A stretch of DNA of 64,000 bases from positions 2,739,753 through 2,803,752 of the forward strand of contig NZ_CP046453.1 of assembly GCF_009734405.1 (NCBI RefSeq), in the 5' to 3' direction. Position 1 is the stretch's first letter; each line of letters starts with the position of its first letter. Shown here one piece after another: positions 45,340-53,151 of this stretch. The notes under the pieces are model-generated. The model was not told the origin of the DNA. It saw only the letters and a program-made list of their open reading frames with translations, and did no database searches. This DNA is from Corynebacterium comes (GTDB lineage: Bacteria > Actinomycetota > Actinomycetes > Mycobacteriales > Mycobacteriaceae). The position numbers and the translations under genes were made by a program.

Positions 45340-46118
45340 AGTTCCTCCCCGGAATAGGGGATGTTCTCGCGGACCAGCTTCCAGATGGTCTGGGCCATGG
45401 GGTCCCGCTCCTCCTCGACAAGATGGGAGACCAGACCACCGGCGCGGGAGACAGTCGCCAGGGCGCGGCTGGCGCTCAACGGGATGTCGATCTCCAGGAA
45501 AAGGGCACCGATGAGGCCGGTCGCGTTGACCGGCAGCGGCCTGCCACGATGCTTTTCGACGGCCGCTTCCAGGGCGAGGAGGCGTCGTAGGTGCGGACCG
45601 TCGATGTTCTGCTCCCTGGCGATCTCCAGCAGGCGCTGCGCCCGCGGATCCACCGGCTTGTGCACACGGTGGCCGAAACCGGGCAGCGGCTTCCCATTGT
45701 CGAGGTGGTCGGCGGCGGTGGCGGCGGCCCACTCCTCGACCGGCTGATCGCTGGCCGCAGCGTCGAGAAGTAGTGCGGCGCAGCCCTCCATGGTGCCGGC
45801 GTACTTCGGACCGACGGAGAGAAGACCGGCGGCCAGGGCCGCCTGGGATTCGTCGGGTACCGACGCCGCAGTGAGCCGGGTGATGATCGAGGTCAGGGTC
45901 CAGCCATGCTCCATCAGGGAGACCAGACAGCCGTCCAGCACAGTCTGCTCGGCGATGTCCGGGAAGCGGCCGGTGGCGAAGAAATAGATCATTTCCGTGA
46001 AGGATCGCTTGCCCATCAGGTCCTGGCAGAGATCATGGCCGGCGATCGTGATGGAGGAGGCGTCTGACTTGGCGATCCGGGTGACTGGACCGGTGGTGGC
46101 GTTGAGGGTGGTGGTCAT
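45336..46118 (-). CDS. Short citrate-synthase-fold protein (citryl-CoA lyase-like), Asp site altered
   Basis: A 260-aa protein with only the citrate synthase core, like citryl-CoA lyases and the C-terminal module of ATP-citrate lyase. It keeps LPGFGHRVHKPVDPRA with the key His (about residue 152), and LSVGPKYAGTMEG resembles the lyase form of the first site. The expected NVDG aspartate is replaced (VNATGLIGALF). A citryl-CoA-like substrate is likely, but activity may need a partner such as the related protein encoded at 52342. It overlaps both neighbouring genes by four bases. Confidence 0.8.
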   Translation of the reverse strand: MTTTLNATTGPVTRIAKSDASSITIAGHDLCQDLMGKRSFTEMIYFFATGRFPDIAEQTVLDGCLVSLMEHGWTLTSIITRLTAASVPDESQAALAAGLLSVGPKYAGTMEGCAALLLDAAASDQPVEEWAAATAADHLDNGKPLPGFGHRVHKPVDPRAQRLLEIAREQNIDGPHLRRLLALEAAVEKHRGRPLPVNATGLIGALFLEIDIPLSASRALATVSRAGGLVSHLVEEERDPMAQTIWKLVRENIPYSGEEL

Positions 46119-47311
46119 GAGAGAACTCCTTCGGAGTGGAGAGCGGTGACCAGGGCGGCTTCGGCGATGTACTGGTGGGCACCGAGAGCGGGTGCCTCTT
46201 CGCTGGTCCGGCAGACCTCGCCATCGATGGACAGCGGCAGGCGGACCATCCGCATGTCGGACCGCTCACTGTCGAGGAACATCCCCATTGCCCTGACCTG
46301 CGGGTTCTCCGCAACATCGGCGATGGAGTGGATCGGGGCGCAGGGAACGCCCGCGGCCTGGAGGATGTCGTCCCACTCCTGCATGTTCCTTGTGGCGATG
46401 ACCTCGGAGAGCAAAGGGTTCAGAACGTCACGGTTGGTCGTGCGGTCGTTGTTGGTGGCGAAACGCGGATCCTCCAGCCATTCCGAACGGCCGATGGCAT
46501 GGGCCAGTTTGGTGAAGAGCCGGTCGTTTCCGGCGGTGATGACGATGGGTCCGTCGCTGGCGTTGTAGGCGCCGTAGGGGGTCAAGGAGTTGTGGCCTGT
46601 ACCCACCCGCGGCGGGGTCTCACCGGAGGCCCCGAAGTCGGCGGAGTGCCGCGCGGACCAGTTCACAGCCGTTTCCAACAGGGACGTGTTGACTGTGGCA
46701 CCCTGACCGGTCAGCTGACGGGTGAAGAGGGCGGTGAGCACGCCGATCACCGACCACATGCCCGTTCCCAGATCCACCACCGAGGGTCCGACCCTGGATG
46801 GTGGCCCAGAGGGGTCGCCATTGATGGCGACCATGCCACAGAAGGCCTGGAGCAGAGGCTCGTAGCCGGGGCGGTACTTCATCGGACCTACGTGCCCGAA
46901 GGCGGACATCCCGGAATAGATCAGGGCGGGGTTGACCTCGCGCAGGGTTTCGGAGTCGACACGCAGCTTGTACTCGACACCCGGGCGCAGATTGTGGATG
47001 AACACGTCCGCAGAGCGGATCAGCTGCAGGAAAGCCTCGTAGTCCTCCGGCTGATCCAGTGCCAGTTCGACCGACTTCTTGTTGCGGTTGACCAGGTGGA
47101 AGCTGACGCCCAGGTCGTTGATGAAGGGCGGCCCCCAGGTACGGGCATCGTCGCCACCGGGCTTCTCGACCTTGATGACCTCGGCACCGAGATCCGCGAG
47201 GATGCTGGAGGCGTAAGGTGCCGCGAGGTTCTGTCCCATCTCAATGACGGTGACGCCGGCGAGCTGACCGAGCGAGTTCAGTTGGGCGTTGGGCTGGTTG
47301 TTGAAGTTCAT
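46115..47311 (-). CDS. Class III CoA transferase (CaiB/BaiF), Glu in place of catalytic Asp
   Basis: A 398-aa family III CoA transferase. It has LAGVTVIEMGQNLAAPYASSILADLGAEVIKVE at about 18-50, HNLRPGV, and YSGMSAFGHVGPM. The region that should read RPGYD has RPGYEPLLQAF, so the nucleophile that forms the acyl-anhydride intermediate is Glu rather than Asp. It may still work (class I enzymes use Glu) or have changed function. It should move CoA between acids such as succinate and the pathway acid. It has an AAGGAAG ribosome site and is coupled to the gene after it. Confidence 0.85.
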   Translation of the reverse strand: MNFNNQPNAQLNSLGQLAGVTVIEMGQNLAAPYASSILADLGAEVIKVEKPGGDDARTWGPPFINDLGVSFHLVNRNKKSVELALDQPEDYEAFLQLIRSADVFIHNLRPGVEYKLRVDSETLREVNPALIYSGMSAFGHVGPMKYRPGYEPLLQAFCGMVAINGDPSGPPSRVGPSVVDLGTGMWSVIGVLTALFTRQLTGQGATVNTSLLETAVNWSARHSADFGASGETPPRVGTGHNSLTPYGAYNASDGPIVITAGNDRLFTKLAHAIGRSEWLEDPRFATNNDRTTNRDVLNPLLSEVIATRNMQEWDDILQAAGVPCAPIHSIADVAENPQVRAMGMFLDSERSDMRMVRLPLSIDGEVCRTSEEAPALGAHQYIAEAALVTALHSEGVLS

Positions 47312-47384
47312 GGTCGCTTCCTTTGGTGGCGGTGATGAAGGGGAACTGCCTGCCCGGGGCCGGGTGGTCCCGGGCCGACAGGGG

Positions 47385-47789
47385 CTAGTCCTGGTTGAGG
47401 GTCCGGGCAACGTCGTCGGGCCAGGGGATGGACTTCCCGGTTTCACGGTCGGTGAGAACCAGCACGGCGCTGGACTTCGCCGAGAGGTGCTCTCCGTTGA
47501 ACATCTCCTGGCTCAGACCGATGGAGGAGCGGCCCACCCTGGCCACTCGGGTGACGGTGTCGAGGATGGCGGGGAAGTGGACCTGCCGGGTGAAGTCGAC
47601 TTCGACACGGACGAGGGCGATCAGGGCGTCCTCTCCGACGATCGGGCGGATCACATCAGAGAGGTATTTGAATCGGGCGTCCGCGAAGATCTCGTAGAAC
47701 GCGGTATTGCCCACATGCTTCTGAAAGTCCAGGTCGGTGACCCGGATTTCGGTGGAGGTGGTGGCTTCAAGCTTGGTTGCGATGGTCAT
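47385..47789 (-). CDS. Acyl-CoA thioesterase, hotdog fold (4HBT type)
   Basis: A 134-aa hotdog protein. The sequence RVTDLDFQKHVGNTAFYEIFADARF (about residues 16-40) carries the D-x-N/H-x-x-H-V-N/G-N pattern of the YbgC/4-hydroxybenzoyl-CoA thioesterase class. It would release CoA from a pathway intermediate or prevent CoA trapping. It overlaps the enoyl-CoA hydratase-like gene by four bases. Confidence 0.85.
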   Translation of the reverse strand: MTIATKLEATTSTEIRVTDLDFQKHVGNTAFYEIFADARFKYLSDVIRPIVGEDALIALVRVEVDFTRQVHFPAILDTVTRVARVGRSSIGLSQEMFNGEHLSAKSSAVLVLTDRETGKSIPWPDDVARTLNQD

Positions 47790-48562
47790 GCCGACACCTC
47801 CAGGCCTTTGACGGAGGAGCGGTAGGAACCGAGGGCCTCGGAGCGGTAGGAACGCATCCGCTCATTGGCGCGACGGCCCGCGAGCAGCCCCTCTGCCAGC
47901 GGCTGATCTGCGACCTCCATGTAGAGGCTCTTGGTGGCCTGGATGGCCTTGGCCGATCGCTGGGTGATCCTCTCCGCGAGTTCAAGGGCGTCCACGAAGG
48001 GGTCCTCTCCGTCAGCTACCCGGGTGATCAGGCCGATTCGGGCGGCCTCCTCGGCGTCGAGAAGCTTTCCGGTCAGGACCAGTTCCAGGCCCGCCTTGCG
48101 GCCGATCTGCTTGCTGAGGTTCGCCATGACCACAGCTGCGACGAGGCCGTGCTTGATCTCCGGATAGCCCATCCTGACGTCCGGACCGGCGATGGTGATG
48201 TCGCAGGCGGCGGCCAGACCGCAGCCGCCACCCACCGCGTAGCCCTGCACGGCAGCGATGATCGGCTTGTGCAGTTCAGAGATGGTCTTGTGCAGGTTAT
48301 AGGTCAATCCGGCCCGGTATTCGACCCGCTCGGTCTGGTCCGGGGTCAGCTCCTCGAACTCGCCGACGTCGGCGCCTGTGCAGAATGCCCGACCGTTGCC
48401 ACGGACGACGATCACCTCCGTCTCTTCACTGGTGGCGGCATCCTGGAGGGCAGCGATCATCAGCTCATAGGTTTCACTGTCCATTGCGTTGAGTTTCTCG
48501 GGACGGTTCAGGGTGAGAACGGTCACCTTGTCGAGCTGTTCGACTAGGAGCTTGGCAGTCAT
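47786..48562 (-). CDS. Enoyl-CoA hydratase/isomerase-like (crotonase fold), one catalytic Glu missing
   Basis: A 258-aa crotonase-superfamily protein. LTLNRPEKLNAMD and FCTGADVGEF form the CoA pocket and oxyanion hole, and AVQGYAVGGGCGLAAACD the second half. In hydratases this last motif reads GGGCEL; here the first catalytic Glu is Gly, while the second (MGYPEIKHGL) is kept. This pattern occurs in crotonases that act as isomerases, hydrolases or C-C lyases, so simple hydration is not certain. Confidence 0.83.
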   Translation of the reverse strand: MTAKLLVEQLDKVTVLTLNRPEKLNAMDSETYELMIAALQDAATSEETEVIVVRGNGRAFCTGADVGEFEELTPDQTERVEYRAGLTYNLHKTISELHKPIIAAVQGYAVGGGCGLAAACDITIAGPDVRMGYPEIKHGLVAAVVMANLSKQIGRKAGLELVLTGKLLDAEEAARIGLITRVADGEDPFVDALELAERITQRSAKAIQATKSLYMEVADQPLAEGLLAGRRANERMRSYRSEALGSYRSSVKGLEVSA

Positions 48563-48591
48563 TTTCTTTCCTCTTGTCTGTTGGGGGAGTG

Positions 48592-49095
48592 TCAGAAGTC
48601 GGCGGTGAAGAAGAAGGTTTCCCGCGGCCCCTGCAGGTGGATATCGAAGTGGAAGTGCTTTTCGTCGCCACCCGGCTGGGCGATGATCCGGTTTCGCTCT
48701 TCCTCGGGGAGCAGATTAAGGAGAGGATCCCGGTCATTGGCGGCCAGCTGATCTGGGAAGTACATCTTGGTCACCAGAGGCATCGCCAGACCACGCATGA
48801 CAATGCGGATGTCGAAGTGCGGGGCCAGCTTCTCTGCACCGCCGACCTCCATCTGGCGGGGACGACGCATCACGGTCCGGAATTTTCCGTCCAGGGTGCG
48901 GACCCTGGCGGACTGCTCGGCAGACCAGAGTTCGACGAACGCCCCGTAACCGAGGTCCTGACCATTACCATCGAAGATCTTTCCCTCGATGACGACCGCG
49001 TCGGGCTCATCCTCCCGGGCGGAGGAGACGACTTCGCTGGGGGTCATTGCGAAGCCGAAGAGCGGACCGCAGGTCTGGGCTGGAGTGATGATCAT
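48592..49095 (-). CDS. Intradiol dioxygenase alpha subunit (PcaG-like, short)
   Basis: A 167-aa non-catalytic partner of the dioxygenase at 49092. TPAQTCGPLFGFAM at the N-terminus, DGNGQDLGYGAFVELW, MRGLAMPLVTKMYF and the C-terminal FHFDIHLQGPRETFFF align with PcaG. It is about 30 residues shorter than usual because the central segment after VELW is trimmed, which may reshape the substrate pocket at the subunit interface. It overlaps the beta-subunit gene by four bases. Confidence 0.82.
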   Translation of the reverse strand: MIITPAQTCGPLFGFAMTPSEVVSSAREDEPDAVVIEGKIFDGNGQDLGYGAFVELWSAEQSARVRTLDGKFRTVMRRPRQMEVGGAEKLAPHFDIRIVMRGLAMPLVTKMYFPDQLAANDRDPLLNLLPEEERNRIIAQPGGDEKHFHFDIHLQGPRETFFFTADF

Positions 49096-49916
49096 GCTTC
49101 GCTCCTCGGCTCAAAGGGGGTGGCGCTGGATCCACGGAGAACGATGTCGAATCGGTAGGCCAGCAGAGAGGGATTGCGGGGGAGCAGGGCGTTGGGATCC
49201 GTACGTACCGGGGGAGGCACCATTACGCCGGAACCGTCCAGAGTGGAGAAGTGTCGGGGCGGGCCCAGGGTCTCGGAGACGGATTCGTCCATGTCGAGCT
49301 TGGCGATCAACCTGTCCTGGCCACGGCGGTCGGGGATCGCATTGATCATCCGGTCATAGGCGATCAACGGGTCGCCCTCGAAGTAGAGCTGCGTAACCAG
49401 GCGGTGGCCGATCTCACGGCCCCAGACGCTGAGGTGGATGTGAGCGGCCCGCCACACACGGTTGCCGTCCTTGAACTGCGCCGGGTAGGCGCCGGGCTGG
49501 ATGGTGATGAAGTGGTAGTTGCCCAGGTCATCGGTGAGGCAGCGGCCGGATCCCCAGAAGTTGGGATCCAGTGCGAAACCGGAATGGTCCTGGGAGTCAC
49601 GGTAACCGCCGGCGGAATTGGCCTGCCAGACCTCCACCAGGGCGTTACGGACCGGGTGACCGTTGCTGTCCGTGACCCTGCCGAAGACCTTGATTCGGGT
49701 CCCGATCGGATCTGAGACGCCATGGGAGGTGAGGTCATGATCCAGGGGTCTGGTGCGGTCAATACCGAACACCGGACCCTCGAGGGTGTGGAACCAGTCC
49801 GGGGACAGGTGAAGTGGGGCCTGGACCGGCACCCGGAGGGTGCTCACCGCAGAGTTCGAATCAGCCAACGGCGGATCCAGAATCTCAGCTCTCTGGGTTT
49901 TCTGTGCGATCGTCAT
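49092..49916 (-). CDS. Intradiol dioxygenase beta subunit (PcaH-like, protocatechuate 3,4-dioxygenase type)
   Basis: A 274-aa Fe(III) dioxygenase subunit. All four iron ligands can be placed: Tyr in SAGGYRDSQ, Tyr in PGAYPAQF and two His in WRAAHIHL, with the Arg of WRAAH also kept. The end LAYRFDIVLRG matches PcaH. The pocket Trp after the second Tyr (GPYPW) is Ala here, and two residues are inserted before the His pair, so the substrate may not be protocatechuate itself. ATG 49916 follows GGAAAGAG. It is the first gene of the ten-gene operon. Confidence 0.85.
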   Translation of the reverse strand: MTIAQKTQRAEILDPPLADSNSAVSTLRVPVQAPLHLSPDWFHTLEGPVFGIDRTRPLDHDLTSHGVSDPIGTRIKVFGRVTDSNGHPVRNALVEVWQANSAGGYRDSQDHSGFALDPNFWGSGRCLTDDLGNYHFITIQPGAYPAQFKDGNRVWRAAHIHLSVWGREIGHRLVTQLYFEGDPLIAYDRMINAIPDRRGQDRLIAKLDMDESVSETLGPPRHFSTLDGSGVMVPPPVRTDPNALLPRNPSLLAYRFDIVLRGSSATPFEPRSEA

Positions 49917-50044
49917 CTCTTTCCTTCCCGGCCTTGGGCTGCTGCCTGCGCAGTGCGCCCCCGGAGTTGTCGTCGGATGTGCCTGGGACATTCGAGCCAG
50001 TCACAACTTTCATGAGGTGTGATGCGAACGACACTATCCGACCA

Positions 50045-50070
50045 CTGAGTGGACCGCAAGGTCCACTCAG
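50045..50070. promoter_or_regulatory. Perfect IclR operator palindrome
   Basis: CTGAGTGGACC, spacer GCAA, GGTCCACTCAG: perfect 11-base arms. It sits over the -35 region of the dioxygenase operon promoter, next to the IclR-type regulator gene. Confidence 0.75.
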
Positions 50071-50222
50071 TAGAAATTTTGGACTTGCCGGCGCAGTGGG
50101 GCCCCTTGTCCGCAACACGGGCAGGCCGGTGCGAGAAAAGGTTCCCTTCGGCAGAAAAGTTTCCCGAAAGCCTAGCCAACTCACAATGTTGCCCCTATAG
50201 TGATCCACACAACACTGATCCG

Positions 50223-50246
50223 CTGAGTGGACCTTAAGGACCATAG
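50223..50246. promoter_or_regulatory. Second, imperfect IclR operator
   Basis: CTGAGTGGACC with spacer TTAA and a degenerate right arm GGACCATAG. The left arm is identical to that of the perfect site 178 bases away. It lies just after the likely iclR transcription start. Confidence 0.6.
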
Positions 50247-50351
50247 GATGGAACAGGATAGACTGGGGCAGAAACTGGAGAACACTGGCATTTTCCCAAG
50301 TCCCTCCAGTTAAGAACCAGGAATCCGCGTACAGACACAGAAGGAGGAGCC

Positions 50352-51113
50352 ATGACCCAAGCTCCGATGCGCACCGTAAGTCGAGTCGCAGACCTCATCG
50401 ATCAGTTCGACCACCTCAACCCCACCCGCGACCTCAAGGAACTGATTGAAGCCTCCGGGCTGCCGAAGTCCACTGTTCTTCGCCTGGCCACCGACCTGGT
50501 GAACCGGGGATTGCTCGCCATCAACAGCAAGGGTTACTACTCAATCGGTCCGGCGTTCCTACGATGGACTCGGCTGGCCCAGGAAATGTGGCATGTGGAT
50601 GAGCAGACCTTGAACGTTCTGGAGTCGCTGGTCCGGGACCTCGGAGAAACCGCCACCCTCTACGTTCTCCAGGGCCGCTCACGCACCGCCATCGCCTCAG
50701 TCGACGGCACCCACGCAATCCGCAACGTGGCCCGGCTCGGCGAACCCCTTCCGCTGACCCGAGGAGCCTCAGCAATTGCACTGCTCTCCGGAAATCTCGC
50801 TCTGATCGACTCCCTGAAGAACGCCGCCCTGCTGGGAGAGGAGGAGAGCTTTGATGTGGACCAGCTGCGGACAAGAGCCGCGCAGGCCGCAGAACTCGGT
50901 TACAGCGAATCCCAAGGCGAACGCGAGGCGGATGCAGCCTCCATCGCTGTACCAGTTCGCAACCAGGAGGGTCGGGTGATTGCGGCCCTGTCAATTTCCG
51001 GACCCATCAGCCGCTTCGGCAGCGGCGTCCGCGACAAGGCTCTCGGTCGGATGATCGCGGCCAGCAATGTACTCAGCACCAACGGCATCGGTCCAGTAGG
51101 AGGACTTCTTTAA
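50352..51113 (+). CDS. IclR-family transcriptional regulator
   Basis: A 253-aa regulator. The winged helix-turn-helix is in residues 8-65 (LKELIEASGLPKSTVLRLATDLVNRGLL), and the effector domain follows (GEPLPLTRGASAIALL, ELGYSESQGEREADAASIAVPV, IAALSISGPISRFG). IclR proteins of this type sense aromatic acids. It is the first gene of a rightward operon with the CoA transferase, the second citrate-synthase-fold protein and the MHS transporter. GAAGGAGGAG precedes the ATG. Confidence 0.92.
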   Translation: MTQAPMRTVSRVADLIDQFDHLNPTRDLKELIEASGLPKSTVLRLATDLVNRGLLAINSKGYYSIGPAFLRWTRLAQEMWHVDEQTLNVLESLVRDLGETATLYVLQGRSRTAIASVDGTHAIRNVARLGEPLPLTRGASAIALLSGNLALIDSLKNAALLGEEESFDVDQLRTRAAQAAELGYSESQGEREADAASIAVPVRNQEGRVIAALSISGPISRFGSGVRDKALGRMIAASNVLSTNGIGPVGGLL

Positions 51114-51115
51114 TA

Positions 51116-52342
51116 ATGAAACTATTGGATGGCATCAAGGTTCTTGACCTCACCAACGTTCTCTCCGGCCCATTCGCCGGCTACCAGCTTGCACTGATGG
51201 GGGCGGATGTCCTCAAGATCGAGGCGCTGCCCTTCGGAGACCTCGCCAGGAAGCTCGGGGCCTCCACCAGCCTGAGCGATCAGCTGATGGGCATCTCCTT
51301 CCTGGCTCAGAACAGCGAGAAGCGTTCGATGACGCTGAATCTGAAGTCAGAGGAGGGCAAGGAGGTCTTCGCCAGACTGGTGGAGTCCTACGACGTTGTC
51401 CTTGAGAACTTCCGGCCCGGTGTGATGGAACGGCTCGGCTTCGGCTGGGAGGAGCTGAAGCGTCTTAACCCCGGTGTCATCTACTGCTCAGTGTCCGGCT
51501 TCGGGCAGGAGGGACCGCTGCGGAAGCACCCGGCCTATGACCAGATCATCCAGGGAATGTCAGGGCTGATGGCTGTCACCGGTGATGATGAAACCTCCCC
51601 CCTGCGGGTCGGGGCACCCATCAGTGACACGATCGGCGGTTTCGCCGCCGCCTTTGCAATTTCCTCCGCACTGGTCAACCGCGCCCGCACGGGAGAAGGT
51701 GTCCACCTTGACGTCTCCATGCTCGACGCAACGCTTGTCGCCATGGGTTGGGTGGCCTCCGACTATCTGGTCGGTGGCCGACTCCCGGTGCCGATGGGTA
51801 ACGAGAACCGCACCGCTGCCCCGTCCGGCACTTTCGAAACTTCGGATGGTGGCCTGAATATTGCGGCAAACAAGCAGGAACAGTTCGAGGCACTGTGCCG
51901 GGCAATCGACCGGACAGACCTGATCGAGGATCCCCGCTTCGCGGGGCGCGAAGCTCGCAAGAGCAACCGCACTGAACTCAAGGTGGAGCTGGATGCGGAG
52001 CTGAGCAAGCAGTCGAAGCGGCACTGGTCGGCGGTTCTTCCCGAGGCCGGCGTGCCGGCGGCCCCGGTCATGAATATTGCCGAGGCGCTGGCTTCGGAGC
52101 AGATCGCCTTCCGGAAACTGGTGGCCACCCTGGACCTCGGAGATGTGGCCGAGGTGCCGGACAACGCAATCGGGGCCGCGGGGACAGTCAGTCTCCTGGG
52201 TTCGCCGGTGCACATCAACGGCACAGCGGTGATCCCGAAGGTGCGCCCGCCGAGGCTTGGAGAACACACCACACAGGTAATGACACAGCTCGGGTTCACC
52301 GAGAAGGAAATTTCGGAGCTGCAGCGAAAGGAAGTCGTCTGA
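51116..52342 (+). CDS. Class III CoA transferase (CaiB/BaiF) with intact Asp
   Basis: A 408-aa family III CoA transferase. LLDGIKVLDLTNVLSGPFAG opens the fold, then ENFRPGVMERLGFGWEEL, YCSVSGFGQEGPL and the nucleophile motif HPAYDQIIQGMSG, whose Asp is the expected catalytic residue. The late GLNIAANKQEQF region is normal. It may load CoA on the ring-cleavage acid. It starts 2 bases after the iclR stop and overlaps the next gene by one base (TGATG). Confidence 0.88.
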   Translation: MKLLDGIKVLDLTNVLSGPFAGYQLALMGADVLKIEALPFGDLARKLGASTSLSDQLMGISFLAQNSEKRSMTLNLKSEEGKEVFARLVESYDVVLENFRPGVMERLGFGWEELKRLNPGVIYCSVSGFGQEGPLRKHPAYDQIIQGMSGLMAVTGDDETSPLRVGAPISDTIGGFAAAFAISSALVNRARTGEGVHLDVSMLDATLVAMGWVASDYLVGGRLPVPMGNENRTAAPSGTFETSDGGLNIAANKQEQFEALCRAIDRTDLIEDPRFAGREARKSNRTELKVELDAELSKQSKRHWSAVLPEAGVPAAPVMNIAEALASEQIAFRKLVATLDLGDVAEVPDNAIGAAGTVSLLGSPVHINGTAVIPKVRPPRLGEHTTQVMTQLGFTEKEISELQRKEVV

Positions 52343-53136
52343 TGCAGAAATCTGATTGGTGGCACACCGAAATCTCGGATATCTCACCGGGAGTGATCCG
52401 GTACCACGGCTACTCGGTCGAACAACTGATCGCCTCCGAGGGGGTGAGCGTGGGCTCCATGATCTGGCTGATGACGCGGGGAGAGATACCTACCCCTCTC
52501 CAGGCGAAGCTGCTGGAGCGCGCGATGATCGCAGCTGTGGATCACGGCCCGCAGGCCCCTTCGATCGCGATCGCCCGGATGGCCATGACCTGCGGAGTGG
52601 ACATCAACAACGCGATGGCTTCAGCGATCAACGTGCTCGGTGACGTGCACGGCGGCGCTGGCCAGCAACTCATGGAGCTGGTGTCGGAGATCATCGCTGA
52701 CGGTCGCCCGGTAGAGGTGGTGGTGTCCGAGAAACTCCGGGAGTTCCGTGCCCGGAAGAAACACATTCCAGGCTTCGGACATCGATTTCACCCCAGGGAT
52801 CCCCGCCGTGACCCGCTCCTGAGGCTGGTCGAACAGGCGCGGGATGCCGGGGAGATCGAAGGTAAGGCTCTTGAGGTGACCCTGGAAATCGAGAAACAAA
52901 TCAGTGCGGGTCGCACACGTCCCATCCCCATGAACATCGACGGCGCCACCGCTGTCATCTACTCAGAACTGGGTTTCAGCCCGATGCTCGGGCGTGGCCT
53001 GTTCGTTCTCTCACGGTCCATCGGTGCCCTTGCTCACGCAAATGAAGAATTCCAGTCCCAGATGCGCAACAAGGGTCCCGAGAACCGCACAGTTCTTCCC
53101 AACTATCAAGGTGCCGCCCCGAGGGACGTCCCTTAA
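52342..53136 (+). CDS. Short citrate-synthase-fold protein with intact catalytic residues
   Basis: A 264-aa citrate-synthase-core protein lacking the long N-terminal part of true citrate synthases. The three active-site positions are present: His in GDVHGGAGQQL (about residue 100), His in PGFGHRFHPRDPR (about 144) and Asp in MNIDGATAVIYSELG (about 196). This suggests a real Claisen or retro-Claisen enzyme for a citryl-CoA-like acid. It is coupled to the CoA transferase gene by a one-base overlap, so the two reactions probably follow each other. Confidence 0.82.
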   Translation: MQKSDWWHTEISDISPGVIRYHGYSVEQLIASEGVSVGSMIWLMTRGEIPTPLQAKLLERAMIAAVDHGPQAPSIAIARMAMTCGVDINNAMASAINVLGDVHGGAGQQLMELVSEIIADGRPVEVVVSEKLREFRARKKHIPGFGHRFHPRDPRRDPLLRLVEQARDAGEIEGKALEVTLEIEKQISAGRTRPIPMNIDGATAVIYSELGFSPMLGRGLFVLSRSIGALAHANEEFQSQMRNKGPENRTVLPNYQGAAPRDVP

Positions 53137-53151
53137 GCGAAAGGAATCGCA

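Larger units (their letters stand above)
49917..50351. promoter_or_regulatory. Divergent control region of the catabolic operon and iclR
   Basis: No gene is seen here. On the minus strand GATAGT (50039-50034) is a plausible -10 for the dioxygenase operon, with the perfect palindrome 50045-50070 over its -35 region. On the plus strand TATAGT (50196-50201) is a plausible -10 for iclR, with the second palindrome 50223-50246 just downstream of the expected start. Confidence 0.6.

Noticed and set aside
48592..49916. Naming these genes pcaG and pcaH outright
   Set aside because: Iron ligands match, but the pocket differs and no other pca gene is present, so substrate identity is not supported.
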